The notes under the pieces are model-generated. The model worked only from the letters and a program-made list of their open reading frames with translations, was not told where the DNA came from and did not search any database. A stretch of 64,000 bases of DNA from Marinobacter iranensis. GTDB lineage: Bacteria > Pseudomonadota > Gammaproteobacteria > Pseudomonadales > Oleiphilaceae. The stretch covers positions 186,001-250,000 of the forward strand of contig NZ_JANCMW010000004.1 in assembly GCF_029207565.1 (NCBI RefSeq), given 5' to 3'. Both the position numbers and the translations under genes were made by a program. Below are positions 51,027 through 60,700 of the stretch, one piece after another. Each line of letters starts with the position of its first letter. The first letter of the stretch is position 1.

Positions 51027-51787
51027 TATTCCGGACTCACCCAGTTGCGGACCACGCCAACCCGGAACCGACGGCCGTCCATGCTCAGCTCCACCCCTTC
51101 CTCGGTAATGCGCTCAACGGTGATGCCGGAGAACGACTCCCCGGGCCGCAGATAGTTGTCGTTAATCATTACCCGCCTGGAAGACGGTTCGGACGCGTAG
51201 ATATGGCTGTTAAAAATCAGGTCGGGCACCCTTTTCTGGAAAGAAAGTGGAAGTTCAACGAGGTGTGGCGCTCTTTGTGTGGCCGTGGTTTCATCATGGC
51301 TGGGGTTAACCGCGCTGGGAGTACGCGGCGTCGGGACGATTACCGTGGGCCGTTCCCTACCCTCCCCATCGCCGGTTTCCGCAACTGCCTCCATGGGCGC
51401 GTCCGCAGTCACTCCCGGCGTTGGAATTTCAATGGCACCCTCAAGCGTACCACTGCCCTGCGCTGGCGGAGCCTGATCTGGAGCGGTTGTTTGCCGGACT
51501 GGTTCGGGTTCGGGCTCAACAATCTCCGGTTCTAAAGCTGCTACCGGCGCCTCTGTGCCGGTTGGCGAAGCAGACGGTTCCGGTGCCTGCGCAGGCGAGC
51601 TCTGGGGCCAGAAGACCCAGGCCAACACGGCCGCATTGAGCACCAGGCCGATGGCCACCCACACCAGGACTGGAACCGACTTCTGCTTGGGCTTGTGGAT
51701 CAATTGAACCTGCTGCCCAAGATCCGGTATCCGGCCCTGGCGTCGTTCAGTTTCTGACTTCCTGAGAGCATCGAGGATATAGGACAT
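51026..51787 (-). CDS. GspB/ExeB-like general secretion pathway protein
   Basis: Bitopic inner-membrane protein that, with ExeA, helps place the type II secretin through peptidoglycan. The 253-residue product starts MSYILDALRKSETERRQG, the characteristic cytoplasmic N-terminus, has one membrane helix at about 39-60 (VLVWVAIGLVLNAAVLAWVF), a Pro/Glu/Ala-rich linker and a C-terminal domain (about 180-250) with PDLIFNSHIYASEPSSRRVM that matches T2SSB. It lies 1 bp after the ExeA-like gene. The rest of the gsp operon is not in the window. Confidence 0.85.
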   Translation of the reverse strand: MSYILDALRKSETERRQGRIPDLGQQVQLIHKPKQKSVPVLVWVAIGLVLNAAVLAWVFWPQSSPAQAPEPSASPTGTEAPVAALEPEIVEPEPEPVRQTTAPDQAPPAQGSGTLEGAIEIPTPGVTADAPMEAVAETGDGEGRERPTVIVPTPRTPSAVNPSHDETTATQRAPHLVELPLSFQKRVPDLIFNSHIYASEPSSRRVMINDNYLRPGESFSGITVERITEEGVELSMDGRRFRVGVVRNWVSPE

Positions 51788-51788
51788 G

Positions 51789-53504
51789 TCAGTTAACCAC
51801 CTTTCCAGACGTTAGCCGTGGAACGGGAGACCCCAGGTCGTTGTTCATCTGGATAATGGTCATGGCGCCTGCAATACCGTCCACCGTGAGGCCCTTCTGC
51901 TGCTGGTACCAACGCACCTGTTCTTCAGTGGGCATACGGTTGACGCGGTTCTCTTCTTCCCGGCTGCTGGCGTAACGGCTCGCCAGTTCCATCATCCGCG
52001 AGCCCATCCAGATCTGCTCCGAAACCCGGCCCGCACCCTGCTCGCTATCGCTCGCCCCCTGTGCCATGTGGTCAGGCGCTTCCCACAACACCGTAAACTC
52101 ACCAAACCAGTAGGGTTCCAGGCTGGAAAAAGCCACGTCCTGGCGGCCGCCGGGCAGTTCAATGCTTGCACGATTGTCTTCGAGGCCACTCAATACCGCG
52201 TAGCGACTGTCGCCTTCTTCATTGCGCAATTGCAGGATGGCTGGCCGGTCCAGGTACTCCAGGCTGCGACGGGAACCTCGATTTTCAAGGCACCGCAATC
52301 CTTTGTCTTCGGCGAACTGGCAGGCAACAGGGTTTTGGGAAACCCGGTATTCCCACCCCCAAAGCCTGAACAGCTCCCGGAACGCCGCCGGCAATGCCAC
52401 TGACTGGTCCGGGAACTTGAATTCCGGCAACGCCTCTTCCTGCTCCGATTCATCAGCATCAACGCTACTTTGCGGCACAGCGTCCAGCGGGCCAGGGACG
52501 GCCTCCTCGGGTTCAACCCGTTCAATGGCACCGATCAGGGGTTGGCTTTCATCGCCGGCGGACGCATCCGGAGTCATCCAGCCGGAGCCGGGGAGCCGGT
52601 CCAGTAACCAGGCGGTCATGATAAACGCCATCAGGATGCTCGCGGCCACTACCAGTATATGAGACTTGCCAGACATCGTCCCTGAGCGCCTTGAAGCACC
52701 GCCTCCACTCACTTCGCGGGCCGCATTGCGGATATGGGCAGCGGTAATCTGGTGCTCCCCTTCGGCGTAGGCTCCTAATAACGCGCGGTCGCTGATCAGA
52801 TTAATCAATCGGGGCACACCCTGGCTGGCGCGGTACAACGACCGGGCCGCGCCTTCGGTGAAAATCTCACCCCGAAGGCCAGCCACGCTCAGCCGATAAC
52901 GCAGGTAGGCTTCAATCTCTTCGCGGCCCAGGGCATCAAGATGATAACGGGCCGTCACCCGTTGATTCAGTTGCCGCAATTCCGGCAATGCCAGTATATC
53001 CTGCAGCTCAGGCTGGCCCAGCAGCACGATCTGAAGCAGCTTTTTCTCGGCGGTTTCCAGGTTGGTGAGCAGGCGCAACTGCTCAAGCACTTCCGCGGAC
53101 AGGTTCTGGGCTTCATCGATCATCAGAACCTTGTGGCGGCCGGCGGCGTGGGCCTTCAGAAGGTCATCGTTGATCAGCCCCACCAATTCCTTGATGGATG
53201 ACCCGACCGGATGGGGAATCTCGAGCTCGTCGCAAATGGAAGACAACAGCTCACGGGCGGACAACCTGGGATTCAGGATAAGAGCTATATCCACATGGTC
53301 CGGCACATTCTCAATGAAACAGCGGCTGACGGTGGTCTTGCCAGTACCGACTTCGCCGGTAATCACGATAAACCCGCCCTGCCCCTGCACGCCATACATC
53401 AGGTGCGCCAACGCTTCCTTGTGGCGCTCACTGAGATACAGGTAGCGTGGGTCCGGGGCAATCGAAAACGGGGGCTCCCGGAAACCGAAAAAATCGTAGT
53501 ACAT
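51789..53504 (-). CDS. ExeA-like AAA ATPase with peptidoglycan-binding domain
   Basis: The 571-residue product starts MYYDFFGFREPPFSIAPDPR, the family N-terminus. The AAA domain has Walker A GEVGTGKTTVSR (about 51-62), Walker B KVLMIDEAQNLS (about 125-136) and LINLISDRALLGAYAEG (about 235). One membrane helix follows at about 284-305 (ILVVAASILMAFIMTAWLL). The periplasmic part has a C39-like/ExeA middle region and a PG_binding_1 domain at the end (EEQVRWYQQQKGLTVDGIAG, about 530-549). In Aeromonas, ExeA and ExeB form a complex; the tight coupling of both genes here fits that. Confidence 0.88.
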   Translation of the reverse strand: MYYDFFGFREPPFSIAPDPRYLYLSERHKEALAHLMYGVQGQGGFIVITGEVGTGKTTVSRCFIENVPDHVDIALILNPRLSARELLSSICDELEIPHPVGSSIKELVGLINDDLLKAHAAGRHKVLMIDEAQNLSAEVLEQLRLLTNLETAEKKLLQIVLLGQPELQDILALPELRQLNQRVTARYHLDALGREEIEAYLRYRLSVAGLRGEIFTEGAARSLYRASQGVPRLINLISDRALLGAYAEGEHQITAAHIRNAAREVSGGGASRRSGTMSGKSHILVVAASILMAFIMTAWLLDRLPGSGWMTPDASAGDESQPLIGAIERVEPEEAVPGPLDAVPQSSVDADESEQEEALPEFKFPDQSVALPAAFRELFRLWGWEYRVSQNPVACQFAEDKGLRCLENRGSRRSLEYLDRPAILQLRNEEGDSRYAVLSGLEDNRASIELPGGRQDVAFSSLEPYWFGEFTVLWEAPDHMAQGASDSEQGAGRVSEQIWMGSRMMELASRYASSREEENRVNRMPTEEQVRWYQQQKGLTVDGIAGAMTIIQMNNDLGSPVPRLTSGKVVN

Positions 53505-53602
53505 GAGTGTCCAGTCAGGTGCTCAGGCGGAGCTTGCGGGAGCCGCCATCGGGCTCCCCGGCTATCGCGGTATCATACCGCCCGGCTCCCGGGGCTGTCA
53601 TC

Positions 53603-55090
53603 TCATGATGTGCCGGAATCCGCACTGCTTACCAGTCTCAGTTCGGCGGTGGAACGGCGTTGCTCGGACTTCAGCCGTCCGATGCAGCGCTCCAGGGTCT
53701 TGGAGATTCGCGCATGGGAGCGGATCATGGAGATTTTGGGCCAGGTTGCCCGCTCCCCCTGCAATATCATTTCCCGAACCCAGGCTGGATCCGGGTTGGA
53801 CAGCATGCGCCGGTAGTCCTTCAGGCGGTACGACGGCGAGATGGTCACATCACCGGAATACCTCTGCCCCATGATGGTATACATCTGGCCCGACACCTGC
53901 CGCAGGATTTCCGGCTGCACCCGTTTGCGCAGGTAGTCAAACAGGCCCTGGCCATGGTACTGGATTTCCGATTTCAGCAGGTGCATGGGCAGGTTGGCTA
54001 TGCTGATCTTCTCGTCCCGGCCGCGACGGTTCAGGAAAGGCACCACGTGGGGGTTGGTCTGGCTGACAATGGTGAAATTCACATCGTAGAGGTGCATCAG
54101 CCGCTCAATCGGCAAATCACTGACCACCGAACCGTCCACGAATTTCAGGCGGGACATATAGGGCAGCACATTGCCGTGGATATCCTTCTTCATCAGCGGC
54201 ACCGGTGGGAAAATGCCCGGTACCGCCGCACTCGCCAATACCGCACTCCACACCAGCAGGTAAGGCGACGTGTAACCACACAACAAACGGGCTTTCTGGT
54301 GAGTCTGTACCGGGGACACGCTCACATTAATGGAGCGCCCCGTTTTCTGGAACGCCTCCTCGAAGGTATATTCCCCGATATTGGCGCGCAAACAGGCTTC
54401 CAGTTGCTCCTGGTCCATCAGCCCGTCGCCACGGACGGCACTGAGTAACCCGCGCCATTTCCAGGCCTTCAGGTCGTGGTTCTCCGGCACCAGCATGTCC
54501 GGGATCTCGGCGTCGCTGTGGACCCCCAGTATGCCGGCGATAATGGCACCAATGCTGGAGCCGGCAATCACTTGCGGCAACAGGCCCTTTTCCCACAGCG
54601 CCTTGATGACCCCGAAATGAAACATGCCCAGCGTTGCACCACCGCTGAGCAGCAAAGCCGGGCGGCCGTAGCTGGTCAGGGTATCCCTGAAAAACTGGAG
54701 TTTGTCGACAACCGGGAACCCGGGCACCCTGGTGTCGCACAGGAAATCCAGCGACTCACAAACCTGGGCAATGTATTCCTCGATCAGGTGCTTGGTACCA
54801 ACCCGGGAGCGGGTATACAGGGCGGTGTTGCCCATATTACCCAGGTCGTGGTGCAGCCCTTCCCGTAAAGCCCGCTTCAGGCGCTCGAAGTCGTTCTGCT
54901 GGCGGTAGTTGCGCAGGTTACTGAGCCGGTCGTAAATCAGCTCGTAGTGGTAAAGGTCGGAACCGAACTCCTCCTTCCACTCGACGTTGCCCTCGAGGAA
55001 ATCCAGTTCGAGGGCGGCCGCCTTCCACATCTCGTAGTTGGTCGCCTCCGCCAGCATCCTGCGGAATTTCCGAATTCGGTCATCGACCAT
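53603..55090 (-). CDS. patatin-like phospholipase with DUF3336 domain
   Basis: Predicted lipid acyl hydrolase related to triacylglycerol lipases of yeast Tgl3/4/5 type. The 495-residue product has the N-terminal DUF3336 helical region (about 1-130: YEMWKAAALELDFLEGNVEW), then the patatin domain with LLSGGATLGMFHFGV (about 153-167), nucleophile elbow AGSSIGAII (Ser near 185) and the Asp of FVDGSVVSDLP (about 313). Both catalytic residues are present. It lies 10 bp after the MlaA-like gene, and the pairing of an outer-membrane phospholipid remover with a phospholipase suggests linked membrane-lipid turnover. Confidence 0.9.
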   Translation of the reverse strand: MVDDRIRKFRRMLAEATNYEMWKAAALELDFLEGNVEWKEEFGSDLYHYELIYDRLSNLRNYRQQNDFERLKRALREGLHHDLGNMGNTALYTRSRVGTKHLIEEYIAQVCESLDFLCDTRVPGFPVVDKLQFFRDTLTSYGRPALLLSGGATLGMFHFGVIKALWEKGLLPQVIAGSSIGAIIAGILGVHSDAEIPDMLVPENHDLKAWKWRGLLSAVRGDGLMDQEQLEACLRANIGEYTFEEAFQKTGRSINVSVSPVQTHQKARLLCGYTSPYLLVWSAVLASAAVPGIFPPVPLMKKDIHGNVLPYMSRLKFVDGSVVSDLPIERLMHLYDVNFTIVSQTNPHVVPFLNRRGRDEKISIANLPMHLLKSEIQYHGQGLFDYLRKRVQPEILRQVSGQMYTIMGQRYSGDVTISPSYRLKDYRRMLSNPDPAWVREMILQGERATWPKISMIRSHARISKTLERCIGRLKSEQRRSTAELRLVSSADSGTS

Positions 55091-55100
55091 CAGGCTCCCC

Positions 55101-55892
55101 TCAGAAATCCTCGAGCATCAGATCCTCATTGTCGTCACTGGCGAAAGGATCGTTCACGGTTCTGCCATCATTGATCAGGTACGCCCGCCGCTGCAGGTAG
55201 GCATTCCTGACGAAAGTATAGCCATCACCAGACATAAATCCCTCTGCTGGAATGAGGTCGGCGCGCTTGTCCACGATCTGAAGGGCCCTGGCATAGTATA
55301 TGTCCGGACTTTCAGCAAGATCCCAGGCGGATGGCAACAGCAGGTTATCGGACGCGAAGCCGCCGAGGTCCCTGGGGTTAGACGGCCCCAGTAGCGGCAA
55401 CATCAGGTAGGGGCCGGATTCCACGCCCCAATAGCCCAGTGTCTGGCCGAAATCCTCGGGCTGTTCCGGCAACTCGAACATGGTCGCAACATCGATTAAC
55501 CCGCCCAGGCCAAACACCGTGTTGTAGGTAAACCGGCCGGCCGCAACCACTGCGGATTCACCTTTCAGTTGAAAGATGCTGTTTGCAAGATTGCGAATTT
55601 CAGTCAGGTTATTGAAGAAGTTGGTGACCGCACGGTCAGCAAAACCCGGCATAATGCTCCGGTAACCACTGGCAACAGGACGAAGGAACCAGTTATCAAT
55701 GGTCTCATTGAAGCGGTAGACCTTGCGGTTCCAATCCTCGTACGGGTCAACCTCGCTCGGCGGAACATCAAGTTTTCGTTCTGCCATGTCCGGGTTCGCC
55801 GGCTGCACGGTCTGCGCGGCCACGTCGCCCGCGAACAGGCATATAACAATCAGGGCGCCAATCACCGGGTGCCGGGAAAAAATGTCTCTCAT
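55101..55892 (-). CDS. mlaA: MlaA/VacJ family phospholipid-retrieval protein without lipobox
   Basis: Outer-membrane channel component that removes phospholipids from the outer leaflet and hands them to MlaC. The 263-residue product has DPYEDWNRKVYRFNETIDNW (about 50-69), the core helix YRSIMPGFADRAVTNFFNN and the GPSNPRDLGG segment, so the family is clear. The signal sequence (VIGALIVICLFAGDVAAQ) has no LxGC-type lipobox; the only Cys is preceded by Ile and followed by a hydrophobic run, and the cleavage looks like a type I site after AAA/VAA. It is divergent from the thioesterase gene and heads the minus-strand run to dinG. Confidence 0.88.
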   Translation of the reverse strand: MRDIFSRHPVIGALIVICLFAGDVAAQTVQPANPDMAERKLDVPPSEVDPYEDWNRKVYRFNETIDNWFLRPVASGYRSIMPGFADRAVTNFFNNLTEIRNLANSIFQLKGESAVVAAGRFTYNTVFGLGGLIDVATMFELPEQPEDFGQTLGYWGVESGPYLMLPLLGPSNPRDLGGFASDNLLLPSAWDLAESPDIYYARALQIVDKRADLIPAEGFMSGDGYTFVRNAYLQRRAYLINDGRTVNDPFASDDNEDLMLEDF

Positions 55893-55984
55893 CTTCAGAC
55901 CTGAGGTTGTTAAATCTGTTGCTATTCGTCGAAAATACCGGCGCTTTGTTTTTTTGTTATTAACCCCTTTTCAGGAGCAACCCG

Positions 55985-56392
55985 ATGTCAGTACCCGGGA
56001 ATCTGGTCAGCACCCTTTCCATGCCTCTTCGTTGGGGCGATATGGACGCCTACGGCCACGCCAATAATACCGTTTATTTCCGCTTTTTCGAGGAAGCCCG
56101 CATAACCTGGCTGGCATCCCTGGAACTGGGCGCGGAAAACGCCCCCGACGGCCCGATCATTATAAAGACGAGCGCCACCTTTCTGAAGGAGCTGGCTCAT
56201 CCGGCAACGGTTGAGGTAAGAACATACGCTGACAAAGCAGGCAATACCAGCCTCGACACCTATCATACCCTGACTGATATCGAGTCCGGGGAACTGTACG
56301 CGGAAGGCTACGCGAAGATTGTCTGGTTTGACCGCATCAAACGCACATCGACGCCACTACCGGACAAACTCAGGGCGCTGGCAGCGCAATAA
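55985..56392 (+). CDS. acyl-CoA thioesterase, 4HBT hotdog family
   Basis: The 135-residue product has the hotdog signature LRWGDMDAYGHANNTVYFRFFE (split, DMDAYGHANN being the active-site part near 18-27, Asp as the catalytic residue) and a strand FLKELAHPATVEVRTYADKAG. AGGAG lies 7 nt before the ATG at 55985. Length and motif fit the YbgC/FadM-type medium or long acyl-CoA thioesterases. It is convergent with the KAS III-like gene, with which it shares a fatty-acyl theme. The true acyl substrate is unknown. Confidence 0.9.
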   Translation: MSVPGNLVSTLSMPLRWGDMDAYGHANNTVYFRFFEEARITWLASLELGAENAPDGPIIIKTSATFLKELAHPATVEVRTYADKAGNTSLDTYHTLTDIESGELYAEGYAKIVWFDRIKRTSTPLPDKLRALAAQ

Positions 56393-56417
56393 CCGCACCG
56401 CCAACGCTACTCTCGCT

Positions 56418-57539
56418 CTATCGGCGGCGTACCACAACGCTGCCGATGGAATAGCCCGCCCCGAAGGAGCAGATTACGCCCAGATCGCCAGAGGTGAAAT
56501 CTTCCTTGTGTTTGTGAAAAGCGATGATGGAGCCGGCTGAGCTGGTATTGGCGTACTCGTCCAGAATGACCGGGGCCTCATCCGTATCCGCATCGCGCCC
56601 GAGCACCTTGCGGGCAATCAGCTGGTTCATGTTCAGGTTGGCCTGGTGCAGCCACATGCGTTTGAGGTCACCCGGCGACAGGGACAGACTGGAAAGCTGT
56701 TTGAGAATGGTTTCGGCCACCAGTGGCGACACTTCCTTGAACACCTTTCTGCCCTGCTGGACAAAGAGCTTGTCCGGCTTGTTGATACCCTCTTTATCGC
56801 CTCTGTTAAGGAAGCCGAAGTTGTTACGGATGTTGTTGGAAAACTTCGTCTTCAGGCTGGTTCCAAGGATCTCGAACCCCTGGCCTTCGGACACATCCGC
56901 ATCACGTTCCACCAGAATGGCCGTGCAGGCGTCGCCAAAAATAAAGTGGCTGTCACGGTCGCGAAAGTTCAGGTGGCCGGAGCAGATTTCGGGGCTGACC
57001 ACCAGTACCGCCCGGGCGGTGCCATTCTCAACGGCGTTCACCGCCGCCTGCAGGCCGAAGGTTGCCGAACTGCACGCCACGTTCATGTCGTAGGCGAAGC
57101 CATCAATACCCAGGGCCTCCTGGACCTCAACGGAAATGGCCGGATAGGGGCGCTGCATGTTGGAGCAGGCAACGATGACAGCATCCACGTCGGAGGCGGT
57201 TTTGCCAGCCTGCTCAAGCGCTTCATTACAGGCAGCGAGGGACATCTCGCACTGTACGGAGGGTTCGTCGTTGGAACGATCCGGAATATTCGGACACATG
57301 CGCTCCGGATCCAGAATGCCGTCTTTGTCGATCACGTGGCGGCGTTTGATGCCGGAAGCTTTTTCGATAAAAGCCGACGACGACGGCTCCAACGGTTCCA
57401 TGTCACCACTGGCAATCTCGTCGGCATGACGCGCATTGTGGAGTTCGACAAAGGCGTTGAACGCCTCCACCAGCTCTTCGTTGGTAATGGTTGCTGGCGG
57501 TGTATACAACCCGGTCCCGCTGATAACGGCTTTAATCAC
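56418..57539 (-). CDS. 3-oxoacyl-ACP synthase III-like enzyme (KAS III)
   Basis: Thiolase-fold condensing enzyme. From the GTG at 57539 the product is 373 residues and begins VIKAVISGTGLYTPPATITNEE; GGGG lies 6 nt upstream. A longer reading adds 36 hydrophobic residues that come from the tandem-repeat leader and look non-coding. Catalytic Cys in NVACSSATFG (about 145), His in MWLHQANLNMN (about 303) and Asn in DEYANTSSAG (about 337) give an intact triad. It is longer than FabH and belongs to the PA3286-type subgroup, which in Pseudomonas can prime fatty acid synthesis from octanoyl-CoA; that substrate assignment is an analogy. Three 12-bp repeats precede it. Confidence 0.88.
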   Translation of the reverse strand: MIKAVISGTGLYTPPATITNEELVEAFNAFVELHNARHADEIASGDMEPLEPSSSAFIEKASGIKRRHVIDKDGILDPERMCPNIPDRSNDEPSVQCEMSLAACNEALEQAGKTASDVDAVIVACSNMQRPYPAISVEVQEALGIDGFAYDMNVACSSATFGLQAAVNAVENGTARAVLVVSPEICSGHLNFRDRDSHFIFGDACTAILVERDADVSEGQGFEILGTSLKTKFSNNIRNNFGFLNRGDKEGINKPDKLFVQQGRKVFKEVSPLVAETILKQLSSLSLSPGDLKRMWLHQANLNMNQLIARKVLGRDADTDEAPVILDEYANTSSAGSIIAFHKHKEDFTSGDLGVICSFGAGYSIGSVVVRRR

Positions 57540-57553
57540 GCTAACCCCACGTC

Positions 57554-57589
57554 GTAGTGATATAAGTAGTGATACAAGTAGTGATAAAA
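57554..57589 (-). repeat. three 12-bp tandem repeats before the KAS III gene
   Basis: GTAGTGATATAA, GTAGTGATACAA and GTAGTGATAAAA follow one another without a gap (plus-strand reading). The first ten positions differ at only one place. They end 15 bp upstream of the GTG start, in the likely leader or operator region. Confidence 0.85.
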
Positions 57590-57700
57590 AAGGTAATAAA
57601 CAGGTTCTGGAGAAGGCTGTAAAAACGACACAACCTGAACGCACCAATATTGCCCAAATACTAACACAGTCTCAACGTTTTGCCCGCGACAACGACTGTC

Positions 57701-60700
57701 TCAAACCCGGGTTTTCTCCCACTGCCTGTCGAGGCGCTTGACCGATACCGGCACGGCCGTACCAAGCTGCTGTGCAAAGAAGGACACACGGAACTCCTCC
57801 AGCATCCAGCGATAGAGCACCAGTTCCGGGTCTCTCACCCCCTGGCGCTGATGCTCATCCCGCTTACTGGCGTAGCGTGACCAGAGCGGTTCCATGGTAT
57901 GCAGGAATTCCCGCTCTCGACCCAGCTCTCTCGGCATTTTCTCGAAACGTATACTGGCCGCTTCGAAATAGCGACCAAAGTGGGCCAGCCATTCCGGCGG
58001 CGTTGAAACAAGAAAACCTGGATAAACAAGGTTCTGAAGCTGAAACTTCAAGTCAGTCATGCTGTTTGCAAGGGCCAGGTTGATCTTACCCTTGAGCTGC
58101 TTCATCACCCCGTGGTATCCGGTCATGGCCTGGTGCAGGCGTTCATCGGCCGCTTCCAGTGCCGGTATGAAATCCGCCCTTCCCTTGTCAAAGGCCTGAT
58201 CGAAGGCATCGGAATCCCTGGGCACTTCTCCAGCCACAAAATGCTGCATCGCTGTGGCCAGCAGCAGGTCATCCAGCAGGACGCGGGCCTTTCCTACCGG
58301 CGCAAACATCAGGGCAGAGGCCTTGAAGTGCGGCAATTTACGGTCAATATCATCCAGCCTGTCGCCGAGCCTTATCAGAATCAGCCTTGCCACCGCCTTC
58401 CGGGTGGCGTCCTCCGCCGTCAGGCGATCCAGGAAGCGGGTCTGGCGTACCGAATCCCCCAGGTCCTCGAGCGCCGGGTACACCGTGACCTCCATGCCGC
58501 CCTTTTCGGTGCGCACTGATTCTGGCAACCGCCCAAAGTCCCAGGCGCTGGATATTCTGTCAGGCGCATCGCCTGGCTCCTTCCTGGCCGCCGATGACAG
58601 GGCCGCTTCCGCGCGGCCTTCCAGTTCGTCCTGGAGCTTTTCCGTCTCCCGCCCCTCGGCGATGGGCTTGCCGGCGTCGTCCACCACCCGCAGGTTCATC
58701 CGTAAATGTCTTGGCAACTCCTCCTGCGGCCACGCCTCGGGATCAATCCGTACACCCGTCATCCTCCGGAGCTGTTCCCCAAGCTGAAGTGCCAGGGGTT
58801 CGTTGGAGGGCTGAAGGTTCTCCAGGGCGGCATCCACAAAGTCCGGCACCGGCACGAAGTTGCGCCGCAACGCCTTGGGCAGGCCCTTCACCAGTGCAAT
58901 GCATTTCTCCCGCAGCAATCCGGGCACCAGCCATTCAAGCCGGCGGGCCGGCAGTTGCTTGAGAGCCATTACCGGCGCCTGGAGTGTCACGCCGTCCCTT
59001 TCGCTGGTGGGTTCAAACTCATAGCTAAGCGGGTATCTGACCCCCTCCCATTCCAGGTAATCCGGGTACAGGGCGCCAGCTTGCTCGTCCACTGGCCGCT
59101 GCAGGATGTCCGCCTCGGTCAGTTCCATCTTGCGCAGTTCGTCGGCGCTCAGCTGCTTCCACCAACTTTCAAAATGGCGTCCGCTGACGATGTCGTCCGG
59201 CAGGCGCTGATCATAGAAATCCACCAGCACCTCGTCCTCCACCAGAAGATCCCGGCGCCGGGTCTTGCGCTCCAGGTTCTCGACGGTATCCAGCAGTTCC
59301 CGGTTGCGGGCAATGAACGGTGCTTTGGACTGGTAATCCCCCTCCACCAGAGCACGGCGGATAAACAGGTTGCGGCACTCAACGGGGTCCACCTTGCTGT
59401 AGGGAATGCGGCGTTTGGCAATGATATCCAGGCCGTACAGACTGACTTTTTCGTAACCCATTACCTGGGCGCGTTTCTGCTCCCAATGAGGTTCGAAATA
59501 ATGATGCTTAACGACATGGCCGGCCAGGGGTTCGATCCACTCCGGCTCGATCTTCGCCACCACCCGGGCAAATACACGGCTGGTTTCGACGATTTCCGCC
59601 GCAACAATCCACTTGGGACCGGTTTTCGACACCTTTGAACCCGGGAAGATCATCACCTTGCGATTGCGGGTGGCCAGGTATTCCTTCTTTTCCAGTTTGA
59701 CCGCCACCTGCCCCAGCAGGCCTGCCAGTATGGCCTTGTGGAGCGACTCATAACTGGCCGCTTCCTCGTTGAGCTTAAGCTTTTGCTCGCGGCAGATCAG
59801 CGTGAGCTGACGGTGGATATCGCGCCATTCCCGCATCCGCATCCAGGACAGGAAGCTTTTCTGGCACACTTTCTTGAGCTGGTTCTGGGATAACTCCTGG
59901 CGCTGCTCCTCATAGAAGCTCCAGATATTCAGCAACGTCAGGAAGTCAGATTCCTTGTCATTGAATGGCGCGTGGGCCTGGTCGGCAGCCTGCTGCTTGT
60001 CCTGGGGCCTTTCCCTCGGGTCCTGGACACTCAGGCCGGCGATAATCACCAGGGTTTCCGCCAGGCTGCCCTGTTCCGACGAGGTCACCAGCATACGGGC
60101 CAGCCGTGGATCCAGTGGCAGCCTTGCCATGGTACGGCCAAGGCCGGTCACCCGGCGCCTGTCATCCACCGCTCCCAACTCTTCAAGCAGTTTGTAGCCG
60201 TCGTTGATCAGCCGCGCATCGGGTGGTTCAAGGAATGGAAAGTGGCGGATGTCCCCGAGCCCGGAGGTGGTCATCTGCAGGATAACCGACGCCAAATTCG
60301 TGCGAAGAATCTCCGGATCGGTGTACTCGGGACGGTTGATGAAGTCGGTTTCGTCATAGAGGCGGAAACAGATACCCGGCGCCACCCGGCCACATCGACC
60401 GGCACGCTGGTTGGCACTGGCCTGGGATACCGGCTCGATAGGCAAACGCTGGATCTTGGAGCGAACGCTATAGCGGCTGATCCGTGCCACACCGGTGTCG
60501 ATCACATAACGTATGCCAGGCACCGTCAGGGAGGTTTCCGCCACGTTGGTGGACAGCACCATCCGCCGGCCCCGGTGGCTCTGGAAAATCCGGTTCTGTT
60601 CCTGGTTGCTGAGGCGAGAGTACAGCGGCAACACCTCGGTATGGCGCAGGTCCGCGTGGCGCAGCACCTTGCTGAGGCTGCGGATTTCCCGTTCCCCGGG

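Noticed and set aside
57540..57647. 36-residue hydrophobic N-terminal extension of the KAS III enzyme
   Set aside because: It is read through the 12-bp repeat tract; the enzyme is cytosolic and the GTG at 57539 has a suitable ribosome site.
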